The position numbers were made by a program, and so were the translations under genes. This document shows positions 1 through 8,942 of a DNA stretch of 64,000 bases, in pieces (the first letter of the stretch is position 1; each line of letters begins with the position of its first letter). Source of the DNA: Streptomyces atroolivaceus (GTDB taxonomy: Bacteria; Actinomycetota; Actinomycetes; Streptomycetales; Streptomycetaceae); the NCBI RefSeq assembly GCF_000717025.1, contig NZ_JNXG01000019.1:62001-126000 (forward strand), read 5' to 3'. Below the pieces are notes generated by a model. It was given only the letters and a program-made list of their open reading frames with translations. It did no database searches and was not told the DNA's origin.

Positions 1-669
1 GGCCTTCCCCGCGGTGAGGACCGTGCGCGCCTGGTCCTCGTCGAAGGCGCCCCGCTCGCAGAAGACGTCGATCCAACGGGCGTACGGGGCGCAGGCGTCC
101 AGCATCGGCCCGGTGACGAGGTCCACGTAACCGGCGGGGTCGTCGGCGTAGTCGGGGGACACGATGTGGGCGCCGAGGAAGGTGACCTCGTCGGTGTGGC
201 GGGCGGCGACGCGCAGGGCTCGCGCCTCGTCCTCGACGGTGAGGCCGTAGCCGGACTTGGTCTCGAACGTGGTGGTGCCCTGCCGGAGCGCCTCGGTCAG
301 ATAGCGCGCGACGTTGGCGGACAGCTCGTCGTCGGAGGCGGCACGGGTGGCGGCCACGGTCGTGCGGATGCCGCCCGCCGAGTACGGGCGGCCGGACATG
401 CGGGCGTTGAACTCGGCGGTGCGGTCGCCCGCGAACACCAGGTGGGAGTGGGAGTCCACGAAGCCGGGGATCACGGCCCGGCCGCCCGCGTCGACGGCGT
501 TGTCGGTGGCGGGTGCTTTGCTTGTCTCACCGGTCCATACGACGCGGTCGCCGTCGATGACGACGGCCGCGTCCCGGATCAGGCCCAGGGGGGTCCCGTC
601 TCCGAGGGAGGGGTCGTTGGTGACCAGGTTCGCGATGTGGGTGATGGCGGTCGTCGTGGTGGTCGTCAT
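1..669 (-). CDS. hutI: Imidazolonepropionase HutI (N-terminal part, runs off left edge)
   Basis: Hydrolyses 4-imidazolone-5-propionate to N-formimino-L-glutamate, the third step of histidine degradation, in the cytoplasm. The 223 visible codons run unbroken to base 1, so the C-terminus is missing because of the window edge. The metal-dependent amidohydrolase signature is present: [18 protein letters not shown] near residues 67-84, with the metal-binding HxH, then GGIRTTV and ETKSGYGL as in the HutI family. The ATG at 669 is preceded by only a weak ribosome site. It is the last visible gene of the hut operon, 140 bases after hutF. That gap is GC-rich and full of short inverted repeats but has no obvious promoter. 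Identification is firm from motifs; no other amidohydrolase fits this context as well. Confidence 0.95.
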   Translation of the reverse strand, partial: MTTTTTTAITHIANLVTNDPSLGDGTPLGLIRDAAVVIDGDRVVWTGETSKAPATDNAVDAGGRAVIPGFVDSHSHLVFAGDRTAEFNARMSGRPYSAGGIRTTVAATRAASDDELSANVARYLTEALRQGTTTFETKSGYGLTVEDEARALRVAARHTDEVTFLGAHIVSPDYADDPAGYVDLVTGPMLDACAPYARWIDVFCERGAFDEDQARTVLTAGKA

Positions 670-809
670 CCGGGCACTGCTTTCGTCGGGTTCGCCCGGC
701 TGGACCGCCGGGTTCGTCGGCCGTCGCGCCTTCGGCGCGGGCCGGAGGCGTCGTTCCGGCGCGGGCTCGGGTCCGGCTCGCTCTCCTGGCCCGGGCCCGG
801 GCCGGGCAC

Positions 810-2180
810 TCAGGCGTACAGGGCGGCGACGGCCGAGGCGAGCGCTCCCGGGACGTCCTCGATCCGTGTGTGCCTGCCGTCCCGGACGATGTGCCGGCCC
901 GCCACCACGGTGTGCCGTACATCGGCGGCGGTCGCGGCGAATACGGCCGCTTCGGCTGCCAGCCGGGGCACCGGCCCCGCTGTTCTGACGGAGTCCAGGG
1001 CGACGGTGGCGAGATCGGCCGGCGCCCCCGGTTCGAGTACGCCCGCGTCCGGGCGGCCGAGCGCGGCGTGCCCCTCGGCGGAAGCCGCCCTGAGCAGGGC
1101 TGCCGCCGTCCAGTGGCCGCGCACATGGGTGCGGAGGCGTTCGTTGAGTTCCATCGCCCTGGCCTCCTCGAAGAGGTCGATCACGGCGTGGCTGTCGCTG
1201 CCCAGCGAGAGGGGGGATCCCGCGCCCTGGAGGGCGGTGGCGGGACCGATGCCGTCGGCGAGGTCACGTTCGGTCGTGGGGCACATGCAGGTGCCCGTCC
1301 GGGAGGTTCCCAGCAGCTCGATGTCCTCGGCCGTGAGGTGCGTGTTGTGGATGCCGGTGGTGTGCGGGCCGAGGACCCCGTGGTCGGCGAGGAGCCGGGC
1401 GGGGGTGCGGCCGTGGGCGGCGAGGCAGGCGTCGTTCTCCGCGGTCTGTTCGGAGAGGTGGACGTGCAGCGGGACCGCGCGTTCCTGGGCCCACCGGGCG
1501 ACGGTGGCCAGCTGCCCCGCCGGCACGGCTCGTACGGAGTGGATCGCGGCGCCGATCACCACGAGGTCGTCGTCGCCCTTGAGGAGGGAGGCGCGTTCGG
1601 CCCAGGCGTCGGCCGTGGTGTCGGAGAAGCGCAGCTGGTGCCTGCTCGGCTTCTCCCCGAATCCGGCGGCGAGATAGGCGGTGTCGAGGAGGGTGATGCG
1701 GATGCCCGCCTCCGCCGCCGCCGCGATGAGCGCCTCGCCCATGGCGTTCGGGTCGTCGTAGGGCGTCCCGCCGGGCGCGTGGTGCAGATAGTGGAATTCG
1801 CCCACCGCGGTGATGCCGGCCAGCGCCATCTCGGCGTACGTCGCCCTGGCCAGGTCGTAGTAGGTGTCGGGGGTGAGGCGGGAGGCCGTCCGGTACATCA
1901 GTTCGCGCCACGTCCAGAAGGTGCCGGAGCCCACCTGGACGGTGGAGCGCAGCGCGCGGTGGAAGGCGTGCGAGTGGGTGTTGGCCAGCCCGGGGACGGT
2001 CAGCCCGTGCAGCGGGGTGGCGCCGGGCGGCGGGGTGTCGATGCCCGTCCGGACACCGGCGATGCGCCCGCCGGCCACGTCCAGGAGGACGCCCGGTTCC
2101 ACGTGGGTGCCGAGCCAGGCGTGCGACATCCAGTACGTCGCGGTGACCGGTGTTCCCGTAGGTTGCGTAGTCAGCTGCAC
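810..2180 (-). CDS. hutF: Formimidoylglutamate deiminase HutF
   Basis: Converts N-formimino-L-glutamate to N-formyl-L-glutamate and ammonia, as in the five-step histidine pathway. The 456-residue protein is an amidohydrolase-superfamily TIM barrel. It has the metal-binding HSH at residues 69-71 ([17 protein letters not shown]), a second metal histidine in PLHVHLSEQ, and the [17 protein letters not shown] aspartate motif typical of HutF and related deaminases. The GTG at 2180 gives the start. It overlaps the end of the M20 gene by 10 bases, which suggests translational coupling. An internal ATG (MSHAWLG, 17 residues later) is a less likely alternative. The neighbours hutU and hutI make HutF more likely than a guanine or chlorohydrolase-type deaminase. 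Confidence 0.93.
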   Translation of the reverse strand: MQLTTQPTGTPVTATYWMSHAWLGTHVEPGVLLDVAGGRIAGVRTGIDTPPPGATPLHGLTVPGLANTHSHAFHRALRSTVQVGSGTFWTWRELMYRTASRLTPDTYYDLARATYAEMALAGITAVGEFHYLHHAPGGTPYDDPNAMGEALIAAAAEAGIRITLLDTAYLAAGFGEKPSRHQLRFSDTTADAWAERASLLKGDDDLVVIGAAIHSVRAVPAGQLATVARWAQERAVPLHVHLSEQTAENDACLAAHGRTPARLLADHGVLGPHTTGIHNTHLTAEDIELLGTSRTGTCMCPTTERDLADGIGPATALQGAGSPLSLGSDSHAVIDLFEEARAMELNERLRTHVRGHWTAAALLRAASAEGHAALGRPDAGVLEPGAPADLATVALDSVRTAGPVPRLAAEAAVFAATAADVRHTVVAGRHIVRDGRHTRIEDVPGALASAVAALYA

Positions 2181-3406
2181 GCGAGACCTTCCAGTACGTC
2201 GGCGAGTGCCCTCACCCCGGCCACGCAGTCGTCCTCCGCGGCGTGCTCGGCGGGCGAGTGCGAGATTCCGGTGGGGTTCCGTACGAACAGCATGGCGGTC
2301 GGCACGGAAGCGGACAAAATACCCGCGTCGTGTCCCGCCCCCGTGCCGAGCACGGGCACGGGGCGCCCCGCACCGTCGGGACCATGCTTCTCCAGCACCC
2401 GGCGGATCTCGTCCCGCAGCGCGTGCTGGAAGTCCACCACCGGCGTGAACGACTCGCGTACGACGTCGAGATCGATCCCGGCCCGCTCGGCGTGCTCCCG
2501 TGCGGCCCGCTCGACACCGCTGACGACGGCGTCGAGAGTGGCCTGGTCGGCGGCCCGTGAGTCGAGCCACCCCCGCACGAGGGAGGGGATGGCGTTGACC
2601 CCGTTCGGTTCGACGGCGATCTTGCCGAAGGTCGCGAGACCTCCGGCGAGCTCCGCCTCGCGCCGGGCCGCGAGCACGGTCTCGGCGTAGGTGAGCATCG
2701 GGTCCCGCCGGTCGGCGAGCCGTGTGGTCCCCGCGTGGTTGGCCTCGCCGCGGAAGTCGAACCGCCAGCGGCCGTGCGGCCAGATGGCCGAGGCGACCCC
2801 GACCGGGTCCCCGGTCAGGTCGAGGGCGCGCCCCTGCTCCACGTGGAGTTCGACGAACGCGCCGATCCGGGCGAGGCGTCCGGGATCGGGCCCGATGGCG
2901 TCGGGGTCGTACCCCGCGGCCTCCATGGCCTGGGGCAGCGAGACGCCGTCCCCGTCGCGGAGCCGGTGCGCGTCCTCGGCGGTCAGCTGTCCGGCGGCGA
3001 GCCGGGAACCGACGCAGGCGAGCCCGAAACGGGCCCCTTCCTCGTCACCGAAGTTGACGACGGCGAAGGGCCTGGCGAACACCGCTCCCCTGCGGCGGAG
3101 TTCGTCCAGAGCCGCGAAGGCGGACACCACGCCGAGAGGGCCGTCGAAGGCGCCGCCGTCGGGCACGGAGTCGAGATGGGACCCGGTGACCACGGCGTCC
3201 CCCGCGAGCGGATCGCCGAGCCAGGCCCACTGGTTGCCGTTGCGGTCGACCTCGTGGTCGAGACCGCGCGCCTCGGCCTGCGCCTGGAACCAGAGGCGGC
3301 AGTCGGCGTCGGCTCCGGTCCAGGCGTAGCGGCGGTAGCCGCCGGAGGCGTCGCTGCGGCCGAGGGGCCGCAGCGAGCGCCACATGGCGTGGAAGGTGTC
3401 GCTCAC
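2171..3406 (-). CDS. M20-family amidohydrolase (AllC/hydantoinase-like) in the hut operon
   Basis: Di-zinc M20-family hydrolase of the allantoate amidohydrolase / N-carbamoyl-amino-acid hydrolase group, 411 residues. Visible metal and catalytic motifs, in order: [18 protein letters not shown] (His and Asp ligands), [11 protein letters not shown] (catalytic Glu pair), ELHVEQG (His ligand), NHAGTTR (dimerisation/oxyanion motif), TGAGHDA and [10 protein letters not shown] (last His ligand). The GTG start overlaps the hutU stop by four bases and the 3' end overlaps hutF by ten, so the protein is made with the histidine enzymes. Annotation pipelines would call it allantoate amidohydrolase, but no other purine-catabolic gene is nearby. 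From context I infer that it cleaves N-formylglutamate to glutamate and formate, replacing HutG. The substrate is not shown by the sequence. Confidence 0.88.
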   Translation of the reverse strand: MSDTFHAMWRSLRPLGRSDASGGYRRYAWTGADADCRLWFQAQAEARGLDHEVDRNGNQWAWLGDPLAGDAVVTGSHLDSVPDGGAFDGPLGVVSAFAALDELRRRGAVFARPFAVVNFGDEEGARFGLACVGSRLAAGQLTAEDAHRLRDGDGVSLPQAMEAAGYDPDAIGPDPGRLARIGAFVELHVEQGRALDLTGDPVGVASAIWPHGRWRFDFRGEANHAGTTRLADRRDPMLTYAETVLAARREAELAGGLATFGKIAVEPNGVNAIPSLVRGWLDSRAADQATLDAVVSGVERAAREHAERAGIDLDVVRESFTPVVDFQHALRDEIRRVLEKHGPDGAGRPVPVLGTGAGHDAGILSASVPTAMLFVRNPTGISHSPAEHAAEDDCVAGVRALADVLEGLACS

Positions 3407-5067
3407 GCGGTGCCTTCCTCCCGCATCGGGATGCGCACGCCGCGCTCCTCCGCCACCGACTCCGCGATGTCGTAGCCCGCGTCCACGTGCCGGATGACGC
3501 CCATGCCGGGGTCGTTGGTGAGGACGCGGCGGATCTTCTCGCCGGCGAGCTTCGTGCCGTCGGCGACCGAGACCTGGCCCGCGTGGAGGGAGCGGCCCAT
3601 GCCCACGCCGCCGCCGTGGTGGATGGAGACCCAGGAGGCGCCCGAGGCGACGTTCACCATGGCGTTCAGGAGCGGCCAGTCGGCGATCGCGTCGGAGCCG
3701 TCGAGCATGGCTTCCGTCTCGCGGTAGGGGGAAGCCACCGAACCACAGTCCAGGTGGTCTCGTCCGATCGCGAGCGGGGCGGCGAGGGTGCCGTTGCCGA
3801 CCATGTCGTTGAACATGTCGCCCGCCTTGTCGCGCTCGCCCTGGCCGAGCCAGCAGATCCGGGCCGGCAGCCCCTGGAAGCGGACCCGCTCACCGGCCAT
3901 CCGGATCCAGCGATGCAGCGACTCGTTCTCCGGGAAGAGGTCGAGCAGGGCCTTGTCCGTCTTGTGGATGTCCGACGCCTCGCCCGACAGCGCCGCCCAC
4001 CGGAAGGGCCCCTTGCCCTCGCAGAAGAGGGGCCGGATGTACGCGGGCACGAAGCCCGGGAAGTCGAACGCGCGCGCGTATCCGGCGAGCTGGGCCTCTC
4101 CCCGGATCGAGTTGCCGTAGTCGAAGACCTCGGCACCCGCGTCCATGAAGCCGACCATCGCCTCGACGTGCGCGGCCATCGACTCGCGGGCGCGCCGGGT
4201 GAAGTCGGCCGGCTTCTCGGCCGCGTAGGAGGCCATGTCGTCGAAGTCGACGCCGACGGGAAGGTAGGCGAGCGGGTCGTGCGCGCTGGTCTGGTCGGTG
4301 ACGATGTCGACGGGGGCGCCCTCGGCGAGCATGCGGGGCAGCAGTTCCGCCGCGTTGCCGAGGAGGCCGATGGAGAGCGGGCGCCGCGCGTCGCGTGCCT
4401 CGACGGCCAGCTGGAGCGCGTGTTCGAGCGAGTCGGCCCGGACGTCCAGGAAGCGGTGCTCGATCCGGCGCTCGATGGCCCGGGGGTCGCAGTCGACGCA
4501 GAGGGCCACGCCGTCGTTCATGGTGACGGCCAGCGGCTGGGCCCCGCCCATTCCGCCGAGTCCGGCCGTCAGCGTGATCGTCCCGGCCAGCGTCCCCCCG
4601 AACCGCTTCGCGGCGACGGCTGCGAAGGTCTCGTAGGTGCCCTGGAGGATCCCCTGGGTCCCGATGTAGATCCAGGACCCGGCGGTCATCTGCCCGTACA
4701 TGGTGAGCCCGAGTGCCTCCAGACGGCGGAACTCCTCCCAGTTGGCCCAGTCGCCCACCAGGTTGGAGTTGGCGATCAGGACGCGCGGCGCCCATTCGTG
4801 GGTCTGCATGACGCCGACCGGACGGCCGGACTGGACGAGCATCGTCTCGTCCTGCCTGAGCGTCCGCAGCGTACGGACCATCGCGTCGAAGGACCGCCAG
4901 TCGCGGGCCGCCTTGCCCGTGCCGCCGTAGACGACGAGCTTGTCGGGGTGTTCGGCGACCTCGGGGTCGAGGTTGTTCTGCAGCATGCGCAGGGCGGCTT
5001 CCTGCTGCCACCCCAGGGCGCTCAGTTCCGTACCGCGCGGTGCCCGTACGGGGCGGGGTCCTGACAT
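3403..5067 (-). CDS. hutU: Urocanate hydratase HutU
   Basis: NAD+-dependent hydration of urocanate to 4-imidazolone-5-propionate, second step of histidine catabolism. The 554 residues match the usual length of about 550-560. Seen in order: [11 protein letters not shown] near residue 47, the glycine-rich [14 protein letters not shown] dinucleotide-binding segment, the [14 protein letters not shown] motif with the conserved cysteine, FNDMVGNG, and the C-terminal [17 protein letters not shown]. The ATG at 5067 is preceded by GGAGG at suitable spacing. It is the first gene of the operon and its stop overlaps the GTG of the M20 gene. No histidine ammonia-lyase gene is present in the window, so the first pathway step must be encoded elsewhere. 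Confidence 0.97.
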   Translation of the reverse strand: MSGPRPVRAPRGTELSALGWQQEAALRMLQNNLDPEVAEHPDKLVVYGGTGKAARDWRSFDAMVRTLRTLRQDETMLVQSGRPVGVMQTHEWAPRVLIANSNLVGDWANWEEFRRLEALGLTMYGQMTAGSWIYIGTQGILQGTYETFAAVAAKRFGGTLAGTITLTAGLGGMGGAQPLAVTMNDGVALCVDCDPRAIERRIEHRFLDVRADSLEHALQLAVEARDARRPLSIGLLGNAAELLPRMLAEGAPVDIVTDQTSAHDPLAYLPVGVDFDDMASYAAEKPADFTRRARESMAAHVEAMVGFMDAGAEVFDYGNSIRGEAQLAGYARAFDFPGFVPAYIRPLFCEGKGPFRWAALSGEASDIHKTDKALLDLFPENESLHRWIRMAGERVRFQGLPARICWLGQGERDKAGDMFNDMVGNGTLAAPLAIGRDHLDCGSVASPYRETEAMLDGSDAIADWPLLNAMVNVASGASWVSIHHGGGVGMGRSLHAGQVSVADGTKLAGEKIRRVLTNDPGMGVIRHVDAGYDIAESVAEERGVRIPMREEGTA

Positions 5068-5097
5068 GGGGCTGCCTCCTCGCGACTGTGACTCTCC

Positions 5098-5122
5098 TAT
5101 TCACATCCTCTCCGTCTGAATA
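5098..5122. promoter_or_regulatory. Inverted repeat in the hutU/permease divergent promoter
   Basis: The 127-base gap between hutU and the permease holds a perfect 6-base inverted repeat, TATTCA (5098-5103) and TGAATA (5117-5122), centre-to-centre 19 bases. It lies in the most A/T-rich part of the gap, a reasonable place for an operator controlling both directions. No matching regulator family was identified, so the function is inference. Confidence 0.35.
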
Positions 5123-5194
5123 CTCCTAGTCAACAGGTGAGGGTCGCGCCACGCGGGGGCAGGCCTTGTGTCATCACACTCCCGGGGAGGCCAC

Positions 5195-6544
5195 GTGCCC
5201 GCATCGCAGCCAACGACCCCGGCCGGTGAACCCGCGCTGAAGCGGGCCATCGGCCCGAAACTCCTCATCCTGTTCGTCATCGGCGACATCCTCGGCACCG
5301 GCATCTACGCCACGACCGGCAAGGTCGCCGGCAAGGTGGGCGGGGCGCTCTGGCTGCCGTTCCTGATCGGGTTCGTGGTGGCGATCCTGACGGCGGCCTC
5401 CTACGTCGAGCTCGTCGGCAAGTACCCCAAGGCGGCCGGCGCCGCGCTCTACACCCAGAAGGCCTTCAAGGTCCCGTTCCTGACCTTCGTCGTCGCCTTC
5501 ATGGTCATGTGCTCGGGCCTGGCCTCCGCCAGCGCCGCGGCCCGCGCCTTCAGCGGCGACTACCTCGGCGAGTTCACCGACGCCCTGCCGCCCACGCTCA
5601 TCGCGATCCTCTTCATCCTCGCCCTCGCGGCGATCAACCTGCGGGGCGTCGCCGAATCGGTGAAGGCCAACGTCGTCCTGACCCTCGTCGAGCTCAGCGG
5701 CCTCCTGGTGATCCTCTCGATCGGTGCCTACGCCGTCCTCACGGGCGACGGCGAGCCCTCCCGGCTCACCGACCTGGAGACGGGCGGCACGGGATACGCC
5801 CTGATCACCGGCGTCCTCGGCGCGACCGCGCTCGGGTTCTTCGCCTTCGTCGGCTTCGAGGACTCGGTGAACATGGCCGAGGAGACCCAGAACCCCGCCC
5901 GGACGTTCCCGCGCGCCATCTTCATCGGCGTCGCGGTGACGGGCACGATCTACGTCCTGGTCGCCCTGGTCTCGTCCCTGCTGGTCGACTCCCGCACCCT
6001 GGAGGGGTCCAGCGGACCGCTGCTCGAGGTGGTGAAGGCGGGCGGCCTCGACTTCCCGCCCAAACTCTTCGCGCTGATCGCCCTGTTCGCGGTCACCAAC
6101 TCCGCGCTGATCAACATCATGATGGCCTCGCGCCTCTGCTACGGCATGGCCAACGAACGCATCCTGCCTCCCACGATGGGCCGCGTCCTCGCCAAGCGCC
6201 GCACCCCGTGGGTCGGCATCGTCTTCGTGACCGTGCTCGCCATCGGACTGGTGTCCACCGGCGAGATCGAGGGCCTCGGCGACACCACCTCGTTCCTCCT
6301 CCTCTGCGTCTTCGCCGTCGTCAACGTCGCCGTGCTGGTGCTGCGCAAGGACCCGGTGGACCACCCGCACTTCCGCACGCCGACGGTGCTGCCCGTACTG
6401 GGGGCGATCACCTCCCTGATCCTGGCCAGCCCGCTGGCCGACCGGGCCGCGGACGTCTACATCCGGGCGGGGATCCTCGTACTGATCGGAATCGGTCTCT
6501 GGGCGGTCAACAGGGCGGTGATGTCCGCCCGCGAGAAGGCGTGA
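5195..6544 (+). CDS. APC-superfamily amino-acid permease
   Basis: Integral membrane transporter of about 449 residues with roughly twelve hydrophobic segments. The N-terminal segment IGDILGTGIYATTGK matches the first-helix signature of the amino acid-polyamine-organocation superfamily, with helix-breaking Gly-rich residues around the substrate site. FFAFVGFEDSVNMAEETQNP is the typical TM6 Gly-Phe-Glu segment. The GTG at 5195 has GGGGAGG at 5184-5190; another in-frame GTG at 5168 would add nine residues but has a poorer ribosome site. It is divergent from the hut operon, so histidine or urocanate uptake is a reasonable inference, but the sequence does not show substrate specificity. A 10-base-pair hairpin follows the stop. 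Confidence 0.9.
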   Translation: MPASQPTTPAGEPALKRAIGPKLLILFVIGDILGTGIYATTGKVAGKVGGALWLPFLIGFVVAILTAASYVELVGKYPKAAGAALYTQKAFKVPFLTFVVAFMVMCSGLASASAAARAFSGDYLGEFTDALPPTLIAILFILALAAINLRGVAESVKANVVLTLVELSGLLVILSIGAYAVLTGDGEPSRLTDLETGGTGYALITGVLGATALGFFAFVGFEDSVNMAEETQNPARTFPRAIFIGVAVTGTIYVLVALVSSLLVDSRTLEGSSGPLLEVVKAGGLDFPPKLFALIALFAVTNSALINIMMASRLCYGMANERILPPTMGRVLAKRRTPWVGIVFVTVLAIGLVSTGEIEGLGDTTSFLLLCVFAVVNVAVLVLRKDPVDHPHFRTPTVLPVLGAITSLILASPLADRAADVYIRAGILVLIGIGLWAVNRAVMSAREKA

Positions 6545-6578
6545 GGACGAGCACCGGCGGACCGGATCCGCCGCGGAA

Positions 6579-6613
6579 CGACAGCCGGCCGGACACGTTC
6601 CGACCGGCTGTCG
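6579..6613 (+). terminator. Hairpin after the permease
   Basis: CGACAGCCGG (6579-6588) pairs perfectly with CCGGCTGTCG (6604-6613) around a 15-base loop, 35 bases after the permease stop. There is no U tract, as is common for Streptomyces terminators. Confidence 0.55.
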
Positions 6614-6745
6614 CGCGTCCACCTGCCGTCCTCCGCACGGCCCGCCGCATGTACCTGTGGAAAATGCCAGAACCCCCACCAGGCGCACACACGTTGCGTA
6701 GCCTCTCCATTACACCCGTACACCACGTCGGGAGGGGAGTTCGCG

Positions 6746-7150
6746 TTGCCCGGAATCGACGAGTGCCTGATCGAGGTCATGAGACTGCCCGGTGCCCGCG
6801 GTGCCGCGGTGGTCGACTGGACGAGTGGCCTCGCCCTCGGCACCATCGGTGAGTCGCCCAACGGCGACCACGAGGCCACGGCCGCCGAGACGGCGGAGGT
6901 GGCGAGGATGGCCGCCGAACAACCGGTCTTCGCGCAGGCGGACGCGCCCGGCGGCCCCCCGGGCCCGCCCGCCCCAGCCGTCGAGGACGTCATCGTCACC
7001 ACGGCCCCCGGCTACCACATCCTCCGTTTCGTCGAGACGGCCTTCGACAGCAGCGTCTTCCTCCACCTCTGGCTGGACCGCGCGGAAGGCAACCTCGCCC
7101 TGGCACGCATCCGGCTCGGCGAGATAGCGGAGCGGCTGGTCCTGGCATGA
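6746..7150 (+). CDS. Roadblock/LC7-like protein 1
   Basis: Small cytoplasmic protein (134 residues) resembling the Roadblock/LC7 fold. An N-terminal helix leads to GARGAAVVDWTSGLALGT, the first strand-turn-strand, and after a Pro/Gly-rich insert VEDVIVTTAPGYHILRFVET and LHLWLDRAEGNLALARIRL complete the sheet and last helix. The layout mirrors the Roadblock protein at 8558. Such proteins in actinomycetes bind small Ras-like GTPases or dimerise, but no GTPase is encoded here. The start is TTG at 6746, chosen because GGAGGGGAG lies at 6731-6739. The stop overlaps the next ATG by four bases, so it is first in a coupled cluster. Confidence 0.75.
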   Translation: MPGIDECLIEVMRLPGARGAAVVDWTSGLALGTIGESPNGDHEATAAETAEVARMAAEQPVFAQADAPGGPPGPPAPAVEDVIVTTAPGYHILRFVETAFDSSVFLHLWLDRAEGNLALARIRLGEIAERLVLA

Positions 7151-7953
7151 GTCCCACCGCCACCACCCGGCCGGACTTACCCGAAGGAGCAGCGCCCTCC
7201 CCGATGCTGCAGCGGCTCGCGGCGGAGCGGGCGACCGGCGCGCTGATGCGCGACCGAGGCACCCTGTACCTCGCCGACGGCCAGGTCGTCCACGCGGAGA
7301 GCCCCGCGACCCCCGGGATCGACGTCCTGCTCACCACGGGCGGCGCCCTGCGCTCCGAGGGCTGGTGGGACGCGGTCGCCCAGGCGGGTGCCGGACAGCG
7401 GGTCGGCCGCTACCTCGTGGACAGCGGACGGGTCCCCGGCGGCGCGCTGGAGCTCTGCCACCTGGGGGCCTTGTACGACGCGGCCTTCTTCGCCCTGGCC
7501 CCCACGCACACACCGGCCCGCTTCCGTTACGGCGTCTCCCACTGGATCGGCCCGGTCCGCCCCGTTCCCGTGCACGCCGTGCAGCGCGAGACGCTCAGGC
7601 GCCGGGAACTGCTGAACCGGATCTGGCCGGACGCACTCACCGACAGCGCGCCGCTCTCTCCCACGTCCCACCCGGTCGACGCCCCGGTCCCTCCACGCCA
7701 GCGCCGCGTCCTGACCCTGGTGAACGGCGAGCGCACGGCCACGGACATCGCGCAGGAGCTGGGGCGTTCGGCCTTCCACATCCTGGTCGACCTGCGCCGG
7801 CTGGCGGCCGCCGGACTGGTCGAGGCGGCCCGCCCGGCCACGGCCGGGCCGGCGTCGGTGTCCGCGCACAGCCGCGTCACGCTGCCCGAGGTCACGGCCG
7901 ACCCGGACGTCGCCCTGCTGCGCCGGCTCAGAGACGCATTGGAGGCCTTGTGA
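7147..7953 (+). CDS. DUF4388-like / winged-helix protein with a TTA codon
   Basis: A 268-residue cytoplasmic protein. Residues about 20-150 look like a DUF4388 (PATAN-like) domain: ATGALMRDRGTLYLADGQVVHAES, then a helical region with GRYLVDSG and ALYDAAFFAL. Residues about 180-235 resemble a winged-helix domain (RRVLTLVNGERTATDIAQ and FHILVDLRRLAAAGLVE). DUF4388 proteins are usually found with two-component or small-GTPase signalling, so a signal-responsive regulator is likely but unproven. Codon 11 (7177-7179) is TTA, the rare leucine codon read only by the bldA tRNA, which places expression under developmental translational control. It overlaps the Roadblock genes on both sides or nearly so, suggesting one operon. 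Confidence 0.8.
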   Translation: MSPTATTRPDLPEGAAPSPMLQRLAAERATGALMRDRGTLYLADGQVVHAESPATPGIDVLLTTGGALRSEGWWDAVAQAGAGQRVGRYLVDSGRVPGGALELCHLGALYDAAFFALAPTHTPARFRYGVSHWIGPVRPVPVHAVQRETLRRRELLNRIWPDALTDSAPLSPTSHPVDAPVPPRQRRVLTLVNGERTATDIAQELGRSAFHILVDLRRLAAAGLVEAARPATAGPASVSAHSRVTLPEVTADPDVALLRRLRDALEAL

Positions 7954-7991
7954 TACGCGCGCTCAGGCAGCGTGCCGGGAGGAGACAGCTG

Positions 7992-8459
7992 ATGGTGCCC
8001 GAGGCAGAAGCGCAGGACGTTCTCGACGAGCTCCAGCGATTACGCGCCCGGGTGCCGCTCCTGACCGGCGCGCTGGCCGCCAGCACCGACGGGCTGATCG
8101 TCGCCCGCGACACCCCGGGCATCGAGGCCGAGGGCGTCGCCGCACTGACCGCCGCCGCGCTCGGCGTCTCGATCCGGATGGCCGACGCCACCGGACGCGG
8201 CGGCTTCCGCGAGCTCCTGATCCGCGGCGAGAACGGCTACATCGCCACGTACGCGGCGGGCTCCTCCGCCGTACTCACCCTGCTGGCCGAGGACCGCATC
8301 AACGTCGGCCGCCTCCATCTGGAAGGACGCCGCGCCGGCGCGCGCATCGGCGAACTGGTCGACGCCACGCAGGACCGCGCCGAACGCACCGCGCCCCCTC
8401 CGCGCCCCCAGCAGTCCCGGGCCCTGCCCCGCCGCACCACCACACCGGATGCCACGTGA
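7992..8459 (+). CDS. Roadblock/LC7 domain protein 2 with a TTA codon
   Basis: 155-residue Roadblock/LC7 protein. DVLDELQRLRARVPLLTGAL is the first helix, ASTDGLIVARDTPGI the signature strand pair (the usual S-x-D-G-L motif), then AALTAAALGVSIRMAD and the second half FRELLIRGENGYIATYAAG with VLTLLAE. The C-terminal tail is Pro/Arg-rich and probably disordered. Two starts are possible: ATG 7992 behind GGGAGGAGA at 7978-7986, chosen here, or GTG 7950 behind GGAGG, which overlaps the previous stop and would add a basic 14-residue leader. Codon 17 from the ATG (8040-8042) is TTA, the second bldA-dependent codon in this cluster. Likely role: dimeric regulator or GTPase partner; no partner gene is visible. 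Confidence 0.82.
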   Translation: MVPEAEAQDVLDELQRLRARVPLLTGALAASTDGLIVARDTPGIEAEGVAALTAAALGVSIRMADATGRGGFRELLIRGENGYIATYAAGSSAVLTLLAEDRINVGRLHLEGRRAGARIGELVDATQDRAERTAPPPRPQQSRALPRRTTTPDAT

Positions 8460-8557
8460 CACCCGCACCAGCCGGAAACGCACCCGTCACCGGCGGACAA
8501 CGCACCAGCCAGCAACGGACCGGCCACCGGGCCGGCCAGGGAAAGGAAACGAGCACT

Positions 8558-8932
8558 ATGGCCAACACCGAAGCGTCACTGAAGGATGCGATGGCGTCGA
8601 TCGAGGGGACCCTCGGTGTCGCACTCGTCGACTACACCAGCGGCATGGCCCTGGGCACCCTGGGCGGTGGCAAGGACTTCAACCTGGAGGTCGCGGCGGC
8701 CGGCAACACCGACGTGGTCCGGGCGAAGCTCCGGACCATGGAGCACCTGGGCATCAAGGACGAGATCGAGGACATCCTGATCACCCTCGGCACCCAGTAC
8801 CACCTGATCCGGCTGCTCAAGACCCGTGGCAGCAACGGCCTGTTCCTCTACCTCGTGCTGGACGGCGGCCGGGCCAACCTCGCGATGGCCCGCCACCAGC
8901 TGCGGAAGATCGAAGCGGACCTGGAGGTCTGA
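8558..8932 (+). CDS. Roadblock/LC7 domain protein 3
   Basis: 124-residue protein consisting almost only of a Roadblock/LC7 domain: SLKDAMASIEGTLGVALVDYTSGMALGT, then DVVRAKLRTMEHLGIKDEIEDILITLGTQYHLIRLL, and a last strand-helix NGLFLYLVLDGGRANLAMARHQLRKIE. The ATG at 8558 follows GAAAGGAAACG. A GTG further upstream overlapping the previous gene would add a low-complexity leader and is less likely. It resembles protein 1 of the cluster more than protein 2, suggesting duplication. No TTA codon is present, unlike the two genes before it. The gene ends 10 bases from a convergent membrane-protein gene. Confidence 0.85.
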   Translation: MANTEASLKDAMASIEGTLGVALVDYTSGMALGTLGGGKDFNLEVAAAGNTDVVRAKLRTMEHLGIKDEIEDILITLGTQYHLIRLLKTRGSNGLFLYLVLDGGRANLAMARHQLRKIEADLEV

Positions 8933-8942
8933 CCCGGCGTTC

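Noticed and set aside
5068..5194. A HutR-type operator (as described in corynebacteria) in the hut promoter.
   Set aside because: A partial resemblance starting at TCTG lacks the second half-site; the TATTCA/TGAATA repeat is the only clear symmetry.
6746..8932. A complete conservon (cvn) operon.
   Set aside because: Histidine kinase, DUF742 and GTPase genes are absent, so only Roadblock-type parts can be claimed.
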